A program made the translations under genes and the position numbers. A stretch of 64,000 nucleotides of DNA from Diphasiastrum complanatum (Eukaryota; Streptophyta; Lycopodiopsida; Lycopodiales; Lycopodiaceae): assembly GCA_029204225.1 (NCBI GenBank), contig CM055099.1, positions 57,051,982 through 57,115,981 on the forward strand. Reading direction: 5' to 3'. Under the pieces are notes generated by a model. It was not told the DNA's origin and did not search any database. It worked only from the letters and a program-made list of their open reading frames with translations. Of this stretch, positions 1-12,320 are shown piece after piece. Position 1 is the first letter of the stretch, and every line of letters starts with the position of its first letter.

Positions 1-185
1 GTCCGTACTCTGACAAGGTTTCACACGTGTGAAACCAGCAAGTACATTTACCTTCATTAATGATTGTTCTTGTTAGGTTTTTATGTCTAGAATTGATCTA
101 GATTGATCTTAATCTTATGTAGATTGATAGATCAAGTAAATCTAACATCCAATCCCTCTTGAAAATCAGATTAGGATTGGCTAGT
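1..185 (+). repeat. 3' part of an LTR, truncated by the window edge
   Basis: This stretch repeats, with scattered mismatches, at 58,052-58,232, where it is the end of an LTR that begins at 57,432. Both copies carry a CACACGTGTGAAA-type palindrome, the TGATTGTTCTTGTTAG block and the AATTGATCTAGATTGATC block. Homology ends at about 185 (GATTAGGA). Only the downstream part of the LTR is inside the window. Confidence 0.75.
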
Positions 186-2499
186 ATAAGGAAAACAAGT
201 GTGATTTGATAGGCTTGTTTTTTTAATTATAAACTGGAGGTTGTGGGTTCATTTTAAATAATATTTTTATTTTGGCTCTTAGTTTCTCAAGCTCCCAAGA
301 CCCAAAAATGCCATACTATTACTTCAAAATTGTCGGTGATCTAGGACCAAGGTAATAGGTATTGTGTGACTAGGCTGAATAACAATCACGTGAGGCAATG
401 ATGCCCTACCCTTCAAGAGACCCTATTCCTTTCAATCAAAGGTGAAAGTAATAGTCATTGCAAATTATGCCCTTCAAACTCAAAACCTGGTACTAGGTAA
501 TTTTGAAAAGTCAACTAATCAGAGAGCACTCTTCTCTAGCCTTCTGGCATGTGTGGAGGCTAGCTGTTCTCTAGAAGATCTGGACTATATGGAATCATCC
601 AGTTTTAGATGGATCCAAGTACACCCTCTCAACTGCTTCAACCTTTTGTCTCCGCTTTGCTATGTTTTTTTTTGCATATCGCTTAGCACTATTGGACTAC
701 CTCCCTACATGATGTGCATATGGTCCCCACCACTTAAGTTTGTATAGTAAGCTGCGTAAGCCAAGGTCTTTTATTTCGGCCTTGGGTTGTCGTCTCTTTT
801 TTGTACTTGTACATTTGCAAATGAACATATTTTAAATTTTGGAAAGTAAGTTAACTAACATTGTAAGGAATTAATTTACTAGGATATGTCTTATGTCGGT
901 GGGCATGGGCAGCCCTACACTTTCTTCTCTCCGTCGTATGTCCCATGTCTCATCTCCTTTCAACTGCCTTTTATCAATGGTCCCTATACAAAATAATTAG
1001 CATTCACCTTCCTTAATACTCATGTGGTGTGGTGTGGTGGTATTGGTTTAACATTGACCACAACAAAGTTGAAATCATGTCCACATATGGCCACTATTAA
1101 GAGAAAAATCAATCCATAGTCTAGGTAATCATGAAATTTGCATGATATTGTTATGCTTTGTCCTTTAGAAAGCTTAAGGCAAGCAACAATGCTCATAAAA
1201 AATTGACAAATACAAATAGGCCAATTGTTAAAATTCACATTTTCCTGCTTTGCTTTAGATTTGTAAGTTTTCTTAAGGTTAAAAATAAGTTCATTTTATT
1301 TATAAATTTCAGGGTTTGAGGTTTTATTTTAACCTTTTATCGACTTCTTAATAATCTTGTGGATTTTTTATAAGGTTGGTTTGAAACTTTTTAATGAACA
1401 CTAGCAAGCAAGCTTCCAAAACGCCACCTTGTCTTCCAAAAAAATTGATAGCAAAAAAAATGTAAATTTTGGCAATATGTATGGGGTAAGTCCCCCCTCC
1501 TTTTCAGGTTGGCCCTTAATGGCACTGCCAGAGCATTTGGCCCCAATGAGCTGCCAATGTGCCATGTGGCACGACTAAGGACAACAAATGCCCACCAAAC
1601 TTTTAGTGGGCCTCAGTTCTATGTTCAAAGACATTTTTATGGCCAAATTATTTTGCGGTTTCAGATGCACAAAGACGCGTGCACAAGTGCTTGCACCAAA
1701 ATTTTTGGCGGTCCCAAACAGGTGCATGGGTGCTCGCACACATTAGACCCTTTAAGAATTCATGCAAGATGCCTTTTTTATTATTAAAATATTATAACAC
1801 TAATACTTTTGACTTGCCATAACTTTTTAATCGTAGCTCAAAAGTATGCATCTAAGATATCATTGGAAAGCCCTTGTTGAGCGCTTTCTAATGCACCAAA
1901 CTGTGCTAAATTCGGACTTATCACTAAAAAGTTATGCCATTTTTAGTATGGAATCAAAATGTGGACTCAAAAAGTTACGTTACGTAGATTTCAAATTTGA
2001 GTGTTTTGATTGGTCCATGTGTAAGAAAAAGGGTCTTTTTGGGATTTAGAACTCCTCTAATGTGAATTTTTGGCAGTTCCAAATCCGCAAGCACGCACAT
2101 GCATGAGCATCAAATTTTTTGGTGGGCCTCCAAATCCACGTGCGCACACATGCCTTGAAATGCTATTGTTTTAATATATATGTAACATCTGGTAGAAGTC
2201 CAAAATGCATTTAAAGATTGATAACCGTTACTATTCAATTATTCTCAAAGATTTTCAAAAAATCCTAATTGCAAAATACAACTTCAAAGCACTGTCATGT
2301 GCCAAATCTAAGCAAATAGCATTTACAATGGAAGTAAAGCTAAGAGCAAGAAAAGTACAAATCATTCATGATAGCATATCCATAGAAAGCTAGAAACATG
2401 GAGATCACCATAGAATCACATTAGCAATGGAAAGAAGATTACAAGATATGTACATGAGCATTGATTCATGTGGATAGGGCACATGAGACCTAGCAATGG
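186..2499. other. Non-coding intergenic sequence
   Basis: No ORF here resembles a protein; the longest open stretches are about 100 codons of low-information AT-rich sequence. The 1,500-2,190 part is slightly more GC-rich with repeated gtgcGCACA-type words, perhaps an old repeat, but I see no termini. Confidence 0.6.
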
Positions 2500-2828
2500 A
2501 GATCCCTATGGCTCACATTCACAAGGAAGCTAGAAGCTCTCACTTGCAAATGAGCCAAAAGATCCACAAAATGATGTCTTTTGTCTAGTTATAGACAATG
2601 CTCTTACTTAACTTAACTTAACTATCTTGAGGGATAGTTAGCCCTTGTTAAGTATTATTCAAACTACATTGGACCCCCTGTTGGCCTATTATCCTTATTA
2701 ATTACTTTGGAGGGCCTAAAGAGGGAACCGCCTTGTTATAAAAGCTAATAGCTCTTTTTGGGCCTACAAAGCTTACATTGGATATTATCTTGCATGTATA
2801 AGCACTGACGTACTAAAAGTATATGACA
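2500..2828 (-). repeat. 3' LTR (minus) of the TGTCATGTACCT LTR family, with polypurine tract
   Basis: Read on the minus strand, the LTR starts TGTCATATACTTTTAGTACG at 2,828. It is preceded by a polypurine tract (2,829-2,841, complement of CTCCCCCTAC). Relatives start TATCATGTACC at 28,189 and TGTCATGTACCT at 36,958 on the plus strand, sharing blocks such as TGTAAGCTTT..GGGCC and TCTCTCTTTAG. The far end near 2,500 is approximate. Confidence 0.7.
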
Positions 2829-3132
2829 CTCCCCCTACTTAAACATTTTTGTCCTAAAAAATGAAGACACTTGTCTGATCAGCTTGATCGCCTTGGTTAA
2901 GTAGTCATGACTAAGGGTGTGTCATCCAAAAATAATAATTTATTGTCTCCTTACAGATCCAAAGCTGTCGGATTGAATACATTTTGCTAGCTTCAGACTG
3001 TAGTCCTTGTTCCCATGGAGGAACAATTGATGGTCGAAGAAGAGATTGATGAAACACCATATTGCTTTTTGACAATCAAATCACAATATCCTTGTTTGTC
3101 TGTTTCTTCGACATCATAATAAATTGGATGAT

Positions 3133-3783
3133 CTATCCAATTCCTTTAGGATCATATTTTTGCATTGCACCTGGCTGTGCTGGTCTAAAAATTTTGTCAT
3201 GTTGTTGGGTAGTCACTTTGTTGCTCAATCCAAATGCTTCAATGATAACCATAAGCCTTGCATCTAAACTGTGAAGATCCTGCATGAAGGAATTATTGGC
3301 ATGATCAATTCCCAACTTAGGGACTAATATGCTTTGATTGATCATCTCTGAAAATGATAAATGATATTCTGGATGGAAATTCATTTCCAAGAACATCGAG
3401 TGAATGTGATGCTTACAAAGAGTGAGGATATCTCTTTCACTCAAAGTCTCTACGAAAAATTGTTCGTAGATTACATCATCATGTTCAAAAATATTGATAT
3501 CTCCAATATTTTGAACCACAAATTGAAAATTGTGATATAATGGATTTGTCTTATAGTTAGGACAATTTCCAACTTGTATAATACAAGTTTCATCACATTT
3601 CGTTGTGCATTCTATATTGAATGTGAAACATTCATATAGATCAGTTGTATCCTTGTCTGTTAGTCCCATTTCACAAGATGTTTCAGACAAGTTTTCTGGT
3701 TGAATGTGATGTGATAATTCTAGTGATCTCAAGGACGATAGGGTCCTTGAGTGATTTGCCTCATTGACAACTTTTTTGTCCAC
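3133..3783 (-). CDS. Uncharacterised 216-aa ORF, probably internal region of an LTR element
   Basis: An uninterrupted 216-codon ORF on the same strand as the LTR at 2,500-2,828, ending about 290 bp before its polypurine tract. I do not recognise the protein. Its N-terminal half is acidic and Cys/His-containing; the C-terminal part reads like a structured domain with no visible membrane segment. Position and orientation suggest the 3' end of the internal region of a non-autonomous retroelement, but a degraded host exon is not excluded. Confidence 0.35.
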   Translation of the reverse strand: MDKKVVNEANHSRTLSSLRSLELSHHIQPENLSETSCEMGLTDKDTTDLYECFTFNIECTTKCDETCIIQVGNCPNYKTNPLYHNFQFVVQNIGDINIFEHDDVIYEQFFVETLSERDILTLCKHHIHSMFLEMNFHPEYHLSFSEMINQSILVPKLGIDHANNSFMQDLHSLDARLMVIIEAFGLSNKVTTQQHDKIFRPAQPGAMQKYDPKGIG

Positions 3784-6560
3784 CGGCTATGGCTCCAACT
3801 AGCATGACTATGGCAGTCTCCCAACTAGTCTACGCTATGGCTTCTCCAACTAGCTTGGATATGGATGCAAGAAAGATAGTCATGAGTATGGTGGTGAGTA
3901 TTCTGATGGGTAAGATCCACTCTTATCTCTTTTTCCTCCTTAGTTTCTAACAAATGACGGCTTAACCTAAAAGATAAAACCCTAAACTAAATCTCATCCT
4001 CTAAGGCTTTCCCTACTAGAGAATGGAGGGCCTAGATTAACTTAACCTGTTGCCAGATGAATAATATACAATACAATGTGAAGTAACACAGTACATGAAA
4101 CCACACAAGAGAGAACACTCAGAGAGAAAGGTAGGCATGTATTGCAAATGAGGTTCTTGTCGAAAATGGACTCTTCCACTCGTATATATACTTGGAGTGG
4201 TGGTCACTTACAAAAAGGCATTATGGGACTAAATTAACTTTGATTCACATTGGTGCCATGGGACAAACCCCCAATAGGCCTTTGTGACTAATTTTTACAT
4301 AACTTGAAATCACATATCTTTGTGAAGTGTCCATGACAATTTAAACTTAGAACTGAATAACTTAAGCCATTACGGATAAAGTAAAAGCCTAAACTTGATG
4401 GGCAAGTTCTACGTCTAAATTATATCCTACTTGTATTTTTTAAGATGTTTCGCAGGATGGCTAGAATATTCCTTGGAATATCAGCCTACATTATCCCCTC
4501 CGTTAAGAACTTGGTGGTCCCATGCCAAGTGCAATGTTAAGACCCCGCTCCTTATGGTGATGGAGGAGTCAAAGTCGGTGCAACTTGTAGATGTGGAACA
4601 AGTTTGTAAAGTGCTGCTCCGTAGGAGATGAATCTTTGAAGAAGTATGAGTGTCTCCAGAAGATTTGAATTAAAGCAGAGTGGAGTTGGCTCGTTGATGA
4701 CTTGCTTCCAATTGCTCATGCAAATGATTCAACGGATGATGTGCACGAGCTTAGTATTTCTTGAGACATGATGTGAATGCCACACAAGGGGTTACTAAAC
4801 GGCAGTGAGATGAAGATGGAGTGGGTGTGATAGAGGGTGTTGAAATCTTGGAAGTGGTGAAGGTGGATATATGGAAGTGGCTGGATGGATCAAAATTCCT
4901 TTACTCATTATTGTCTTTTGAAGCACTTTTGGCAGCAGAGGTTTTCCATTTGACATTTCTTACAGTTGTTTGAATTCTTTAGAGTTCAAGAACTCTTCAA
5001 GTGGTCGCAAATGTATAGAGGCGTGTATGGCCTTGTGTTTTTTTTTTTTTGAATGATCAACAAGCTGTTAACGTGTCATTTTTTTTTTTAAGACATGGCT
5101 CATTATCATTGTTGAGAACCTCTAACATCCTTTAGTTTGTTGCTTCAAGCGCCGCAAACTTTATCAATGGTATGTTGCAGATGTCGTAGATTTGTCTGCT
5201 TCACGAAGTATTGTAGTTGACAAACTAGAGCAGTGCAGATTGATCCATCGGGGAGGAATGAAGACTTGAGACAAGGATGGGGGAAGTGAGATGAAGCTGC
5301 AATATGTAGTATATGGTGGAACATGAGAGAATGGATGGATGAAAAAAAGGAATGAGATGGGTCTTGTGTGGATTTGCATATCTGTCCATAATATAACCAA
5401 TGCTCTTTGTACAATTCTCCACGAAATCATCATTGCTCGTCTTTGAAAGCCTTGTCATTGAGGTTGTGCGCTCATAGCTTCAATCTCTGATTTGATTTGA
5501 GATTTCTCAGTTTACGTAGGCCTATGGGATGTCGCTCGCTGATGACTTGTGCTTTTTGTGACCTCCGCAGATGATTGAATGGATGATGTACAACAGTGGT
5601 AGTATAGGAGACCACTGCTCAATGTACATTTTTCCAATGAAGCATTGTTATTGGCGTTGGTAGGAACACTGGTCGTCTGCGTCAATTTGCACATAGATTA
5701 TGCCCTTGATGTGACTTGAGAGCCCTTCACGGGTACAAACTACCACTTTATTGATGATTTGATGGCCATGGCGAGGCAATTGGAAAAGCGTGGATATTAT
5801 AGCGCTTACGTAAAACCAACTGCTTATTGATGATGGCGGTGGTAATGTTGTTGCAAATTATCCAGCTTGTTCGGAAGATAGATCTTTTGCTAGATCATAG
5901 TTACAGTCTAATAAGATGCTCCTTTTGTTGCCAAACTGAGCATTTGTTGTTGAAGTCCTTGACTACTCTTTTTGTTCATATTGAAAGTTGTTGAAATCAT
6001 TGGTAAAGATGTAGATACACAATGAAAATTCGTGTGATACTGCAACTGTAGAGGTAGAATAAAATTGCTGATGAAATATCACCTATAGTGCTGCTGCAAA
6101 AGAAAACACACCAAACCATACGACAGTAGAACAAACAAACACGTAGCAACAAACGACATAGTTGACAAGACAAAACTTGAAATAAGAGAAAAAAATGAAA
6201 AATTGTAGCAGATAACTCTATAGAAGGATTTGCATGACACTCTTAGACCAAACTCTTGCAATCCAGTATCAAACTTGGCACAAGGCCATAGCTACAGTGT
6301 TACAAAAGAAAAAATAAATTCATAACATGTAGCATTTACATAGCATGCAACAAGACAAATATGTCTTAGATTACTTTCACTCAGATAAAAAAATACGGGT
6401 CAGAGCTGAAGTGGTACATTCTCGGTCTTATCTATGGATGGTGTTTGAGATAGACCTTACATGGTTGCTAGATAGGATGGACTCTATTTGGATCAGAAGC
6501 AACTATGTAACCGTGGATGACAAAAAAAATCAGTATGACTAGACGATCCTAGACACATCT
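3784..6560. other. Intergenic region with no recognisable gene
   Basis: Short overlapping ORFs in several frames (for example at 5,145-5,458) look random. The text around 3,785-3,960 (variants of CTCCAACTAGC..TATGG) partly resembles 7,150-7,300 and 7,780-7,960, suggesting dispersed copies of an old repeat. No protein domain seen. Confidence 0.5.
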
Positions 6561-6567
6561 AATACTA

Positions 6568-7100
6568 CTAATTTTGGTAATGTGCAAATGGATCAACTTG
6601 ATGAGCAGGCACATTGGTATCTTCTATATAGGACATCGCTGGGTCTAAGTAGTCGGAATCAACTTGTGTGATAGACGATGTAGCAATATGTTGACTCTCT
6701 ACAAAAGACTGTTGTGTTGGATGGGGAGCGATCGGTCGTGGATTAGAAGACTCTGGTTGAGAACATAAAAGTGGTGTAGGATGGTTCATAGAACAGAGGA
6801 TCGAGGTTGATGAAAAATTGGGCCTATTGGCCTTGGTTGGCCTAGGTTGATGAGGAGCTGAGGCCGTCATGAGTGCAATCCACATGGCTATGTATTAGAT
6901 ATCATTCCTTTGCGTCACCAAGTAGGATCATGGGAAATAGTCTGAGCTTTTCAGCTTCAGAACTATCGTCGTAGAACGTACAAGTGTTCTCAAAGTCTTG
7001 AAGAAATCGTACGGGGGTTCTCCATCATATTTGGTGCATCAATCCATGAAATTCTCCCTTCCACTTTGGGAGGAGGCTGATCTGACTTCTCACTCATGGT
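6568..7100 (-). pseudogene. Ty3/gypsy-type gag remnant
   Basis: On the minus strand, about 7,030-6,895 translates to a Retrotrans_gag-like core: FLQDFENTCTFYDDSSEAEK, then LRLFPMILLGDAKE, fitting the usual pattern of a spaced F..F, then L..F...L.G.A..WY. An upstream start (MSEKSDQPPP...) at about 7,096 is linked only through a frameshift, and a stop follows GDAKE. A Pro/Ser-rich open stretch follows to 6,568. No pol homology is visible nearby, so this is a fragment. Confidence 0.55.
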
Positions 7101-8379
7101 GCTCTAGTAGAAAATCAATACTTAGGTGATGGATGGTGGATGATGAGTATGATAACCTAATCTTGCTTATCTATGGCTCCCTACCAGATTATATCTAAGG
7201 CAATCCCTAATGAATATACCTAAGGCTTCTCCCAACTAGACGAGATAGGAATAGGTGACCAAGATATTGATGGTAATGGTGAATATGTACATGCCTAAGT
7301 ATAAAGATATCTCATTTTGGCAGTGACAGATCTCATTTTCACACTTGGATTGACGATCACTCTGTATCTTACCATTGGCGATAACATAGAGTCTCATAAT
7401 AATTTTGAGTTATTCCAATAAAATCTGATCCGAGTTTGACATGTTTGGCATTGTTGACATGTCATTGTCATTTGCCTCACTAGAGTCTCCCTTCTCGTAT
7501 TACCACTTGAGGGTGACAGTAGCTGGACAGGCCTCTTCATCGGCGGTCTCGAGATTTGAAGGCAATGGATTGTTCCCCACCGATCAGTAGTAACTCAACA
7601 TACAAAACTTGCACTCAGAAAACTCAACGTTTATTAGCTTGAGATTATTACATGCCATTTGCTCCTTGCCATCTGAACGCTCTTAACATACCATTGAACT
7701 CCTTACAAGAAAAGCAGCTGTCTCAGGCAAACTTGTTACAAAACAAGCGCTCTCTTTGTCGAGATTCTATGCACTTAGGTGATGGGTGATGGAAGTTGAT
7801 ATCGACAGATTTGGTAAACTTATCGTGACGGATCTATGGTTTCCTTCTAGGACACTTCTAAGGCATTCCCTACTAGAGGTGCCTAAAGCTATCAAAACAG
7901 ATTCATCATGATAGGATTGTCGGCGATGGAAGATGGATATGTACAATTCTAGGTGCAAAGTGTATCTGCAAGAGCTTGGATTTTCCTGAGTGGAACCATA
8001 TGATGTTGATCTTAGAGGATTTTACTAAGTTTCAAGTGCTTGAAATTATGGGTCTTCGTTGTGATCACAAATGAACCTCTCTGGATAGAATTTGCATGCA
8101 TGCCTGGGACTCGCACAAGTCTAGATCTTGCCAAAAAATAGGCTATGCGAGTACTAGATAGTTCTATTTTAGGAGAGATCAGAGATTTTGCACCTGAAAG
8201 TATTTCTACAAGTTTGTTATGGGTTTTCTTACCTTATTTGGGAGTTTTTTTTTTTTTTTGAAATTACTCACCTCTTCTAGGATTCTTGTAGCTAACAATA
8301 GTCGTTTCGAAAATCAGGGAATGTCTCGTATAGTTGTGCGAGTTATTTCGTACCTAGTCAACTCAAATGGACCACGGCC
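7101..8379. other. Intergenic, probable degraded retroelement leader
   Basis: No convincing ORF. It lies upstream (minus sense) of the gag remnant and may be its old leader or LTR, but no LTR termini or primer-binding site were found. Confidence 0.4.
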
Positions 8380-8920
8380 CAAGAAAATTACTGGGGACTC
8401 GTGCAAAAAAATGACTCGTGGACGGAAACAGACGACTCGCTCAAGACTCGCACAGAAATTCGGTACCCGCACAGGCAAAAATGACTCGCATAAGAAGCTC
8501 AGTACCCGCACAGGCTAAAATGACTCACATAAAATGCTCAATTCCCGCACATGCTAAAATGACTCGTAAGAAGATCAGTACCCGCACATGCTAAAATGAC
8601 TCGTAAGAAGCTCAGTACTTGCACAGGCTAAAATGACTTGTAAGAAGCTCAGTACTCGCACAGGCTAAAATGACTCGTACAAGTTAGAAGGAGGTGAAAA
8701 ACATCTCATAATGACTCGCACCGGTCAAAAGAAGTGAAAAACATCTCAAAATGACTCGCACCGGAATATGACTCGCACAAACCTGTACCGGTGGAGCTAG
8801 AACCCGTGGGAATGACTCGCACAGGAAGTACTCGCACATGACTTGGGGTGAAAAATGACTCGTACGTGGGAACTTACTCGCACACTATGAAAATGACTCG
8901 CCCAAACCTGGAAATGACTC
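8380..8920. repeat. ATGACTCG-rich tandem and interspersed repeat array
   Basis: ATGACTCG or one-base variants recur about fifteen times in 540 bp, often followed by CACAGG or CACC. The central part (about 8,479-8,667) is a tandem array of five 37-39 bp units of the form AAAATGACTCG..TAAGAAG..CTCAGTACCCGCACAGGCT. Flanking parts contain the same words at irregular spacing. Reading frames across it are not conserved, so it is not a coding repeat. Confidence 0.85.
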
Positions 8921-9544
8921 GAAATTTAGCAAAGTTCATCTGGAGTAGTTTTCTATCTAAGAAGCATTTGCAGACTGACAAAAATGATGGATAATGACAT
9001 TCTAAAGCCCAAATATGGTTGTGCAAATACAGATACTTACCAAAATCGTTGAAAATCAAAGTTTTACTATTTCTCGTTCAGGGCACCTTGGTGGCCATTC
9101 GCACATTGACAAAAATGATTAAGGCTTACCCATACAAGCCGAAAAATGGCTGTGCGAGTAGCTTTTCTCACTGGGGTGACCGAAAATTGAATTTAATTAT
9201 AGTTCTCACCGGATGTGCTCAGAAGGTATTCATAGAGTTACTTACCTTATAGATTTGTTGTAGATTTTTCCGGAAAATAGGCTATGTGAATAGGTTTTGG
9301 GCTCAAAAGCACACCAAAGCTAAAAGCACAAGTAATTTGGTAATTGAATCTGAAAGTTTTGGATGACCTGATCAGTTTTCGTTTTTACTGCATTGAAATC
9401 CGAGCTTAAACAAGGAAGTTACGGAAGTTAAAAGAAAAACTGGTAAAATGGATTATATACAACTGTATGAAAAAAATCAAAATTGAATTCAATAATTTTT
9501 TTGGAATCCATGAAACATTCTTGTGCTCATAGAAGAATAGAAAG
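8921..9544. other. Intergenic, nothing recognisable
   Basis: AT-rich non-coding DNA between the ATGACTCG array and a solo LTR. No ORF of interest. Confidence 0.5.
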
Positions 9545-9960
<416 letters not shown>

Positions 9961-12320
9961 CAATACTAGACAATACTAGCTAGAGAGAGAAACTAGACAA
10001 TGTAGTTCTTAGCTTTGATCAATAAAATATCAAGATAACAAATGAGGAGGATGAGCTCTATTTATATCTTATGGATCTCGTGTTTGGAACCAAGCTAGAA
10101 CATCTTACCACTTGGCCACATGCTCATCTTAGCCATCTCTTTACATCAGTGGTCTAGATGCATCTAAATCTAGCCAATAGAATTACTTAAACTTCTAAAC
10201 TTAATAAATGAGTGTTATTGGTGAGCAAACCTTAGCCCATTACTTGTTGGTGTGTCCCCAAGTTTGGCCTCCAATATTTGCCTAAGTTGCTAATCACATT
10301 TTTCCACATCATCCTTATCAATGTACATGACAAAGTTTCCCAAAGAAATGAGCCAATAAGAAGAGGTAGCAATGTTATTTCTATTGTGCATAGATTGATG
10401 GAACCTGACAACCTCCATTTTTTTAATTTATCAAAATGAACTTTCAAAACTTACAAAAATTCACTCACATAATGTCAATTCCCATAACTTTTATGCATGC
10501 TTAGTGAATGAGTATGCCTAATTTTATATTCTCATGCGATAAACATAGGGGAAGGCTCCATCCGCATTTGGAAAGATTGTTATTTGAAACACAACAAATC
10601 ATTAAAGGAAAAACTTACTTCGATTGTTTGTTAGATGAATCTCTGAAAGAAGTTACCCTGTCAAGGATATAAAACTCATAAGATAGGTCTCACTTATGGA
10701 AGCTCAGTTTCTACTTGACTTTCATACCATGCTAATCATGCTTAAGCAGTTTCAAGCAAGGTTCAAGAGATACTATAGAAAGCACTAGAGAGGTGGATCG
10801 TTTCTTTCTTATGCCCTCTTCTAATTCTTGTCCAAAGAAAAATGGCACCTTAAATCAGTACACTTCAAATGTTTGACCCATTTTAAAACTTAGTATCCCC
10901 TTTAAACCTAATATATATACTAGTCAAGAGCCCCTTTAGAGAGATCTTCCAAGAAATGGCCAATTAGGATTATCGGGTCCCAATAGGGTTTCCCATTGGC
11001 CATTGGCCCAATAAGTCTCAATTGTTAGTACAATAGTTATTTATCCTCATAGCACCCCAATTTACTAAGAAACAACTAGCATGGAAATGAATATCCATGT
11101 GAGTATTACATATTTATGTAAGAATAATAGTAAAACATCATGTAGTTTAGCAAATTTTTTTGATAGTATTCCTTACAAAAAAAATTCAAGAACAGACAAA
11201 AAAATTTTGAGTTTAGAAAAAAATCAATTTTTCTTTTTCTTTTTGTGTTATAGAAAACCCTAACCCTAAAGTTAGGAACACGTTCCAAAAGGTGCATCTC
11301 AACTAAGTCTCATACAAAGGACTATGGATTCCATATTGTACTCAAAATGTTCACTTTTGTTATTTTTACATCTAGGATCCATGCATGCGCGTGCAATGCT
11401 ATTATGTCCAACATCATCTATTGTTGCTCGATATGATATGCAAAGCTATCATATCCCTATCATACCCACCAACAATAGCGCGATTTTCGATATCTACCGT
11501 CAAAGTTTTGCTAGGTAATGTTTGTAATAATCATGGATTTTGATTTGAGTTTAGCATTGTTGGAGGTGTATATATAGTTTATGAATTTTTAGTTTGATCA
11601 TTCAAATGCATTAGTGTTGTATGAGGTTGACATACTTGTTCATTGATATAGTAAGATCCACAGCTGTGGTTAAGCTTTATCGTTTGTTGAGAAGATGAGT
11701 GTCCTCATCCATCATGCATTGTAGCATTTTGTTGATTGACTGACAATGTTTGCAAAGGGAGCTCCATTTTTAGGTGATAGGTATGAACATAAAAAATGCA
11801 GGATGAATTGTAAAAATGGCATTTTGTCTAATGTTATGTGATCTTTAGAGGATGATGACATATGATGCATGAACAATGATTGAAAATAATTTAGCATATA
11901 ATGAAAAGATATAATCATCATATAATCATCATATAAAAGCTACACATCATCACGTTGCTCTCAGACTCATGAAAATGAAGTTATGACATGTCACATGAGC
12001 TATACTCACACGAAATGTTATAGCCAATGCCATATATCCACCTCATGATTCTCTAAAGTCTATCAAACCAATCCTTGAAGCCTCTAATTGTTAACATTAG
12101 CAATACCACAAGCTTCATTTAAGAAATTAAAAGAAGGAACCAGGCTTAAAAAATCAACATGCCTTTAGTGCTCATGCACTTATTTCTAAAACCCTTTCAA
12201 TGGACAAGAGAGCTAGGAACGCAAAAATATTTAACCTTGGGGTAAAATAATAACGTGGAGGATTTGAAGAGAATGGGCTCCTCAAGCATAGGTTCTCATT
12301 ATTGGTTAGCATGAAAAACG
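9961..12320. other. Intergenic region downstream of NEDD1
   Basis: AT-rich, no convincing coding sequence. It includes the 3' flank of the NEDD1 gene (minus strand, stop at 12,321). A short CCCTAACCCTAA word near 11,258 is too short to be an interstitial telomere. Confidence 0.6.

Noticed and set aside
442-747. 101-codon ORF near the left edge
   Set aside because: Low-complexity composition, no domain, no codon-level sign of selection, and no support from neighbours.
8380-8920. CRISPR-like array
   Set aside because: Units are tandem without unique spacers, in a plant nuclear context.
11257-11272. Telomere-like CCCTAACCCTAA
   Set aside because: Only two units, expected by chance or from degraded repeats; not an interstitial telomere.
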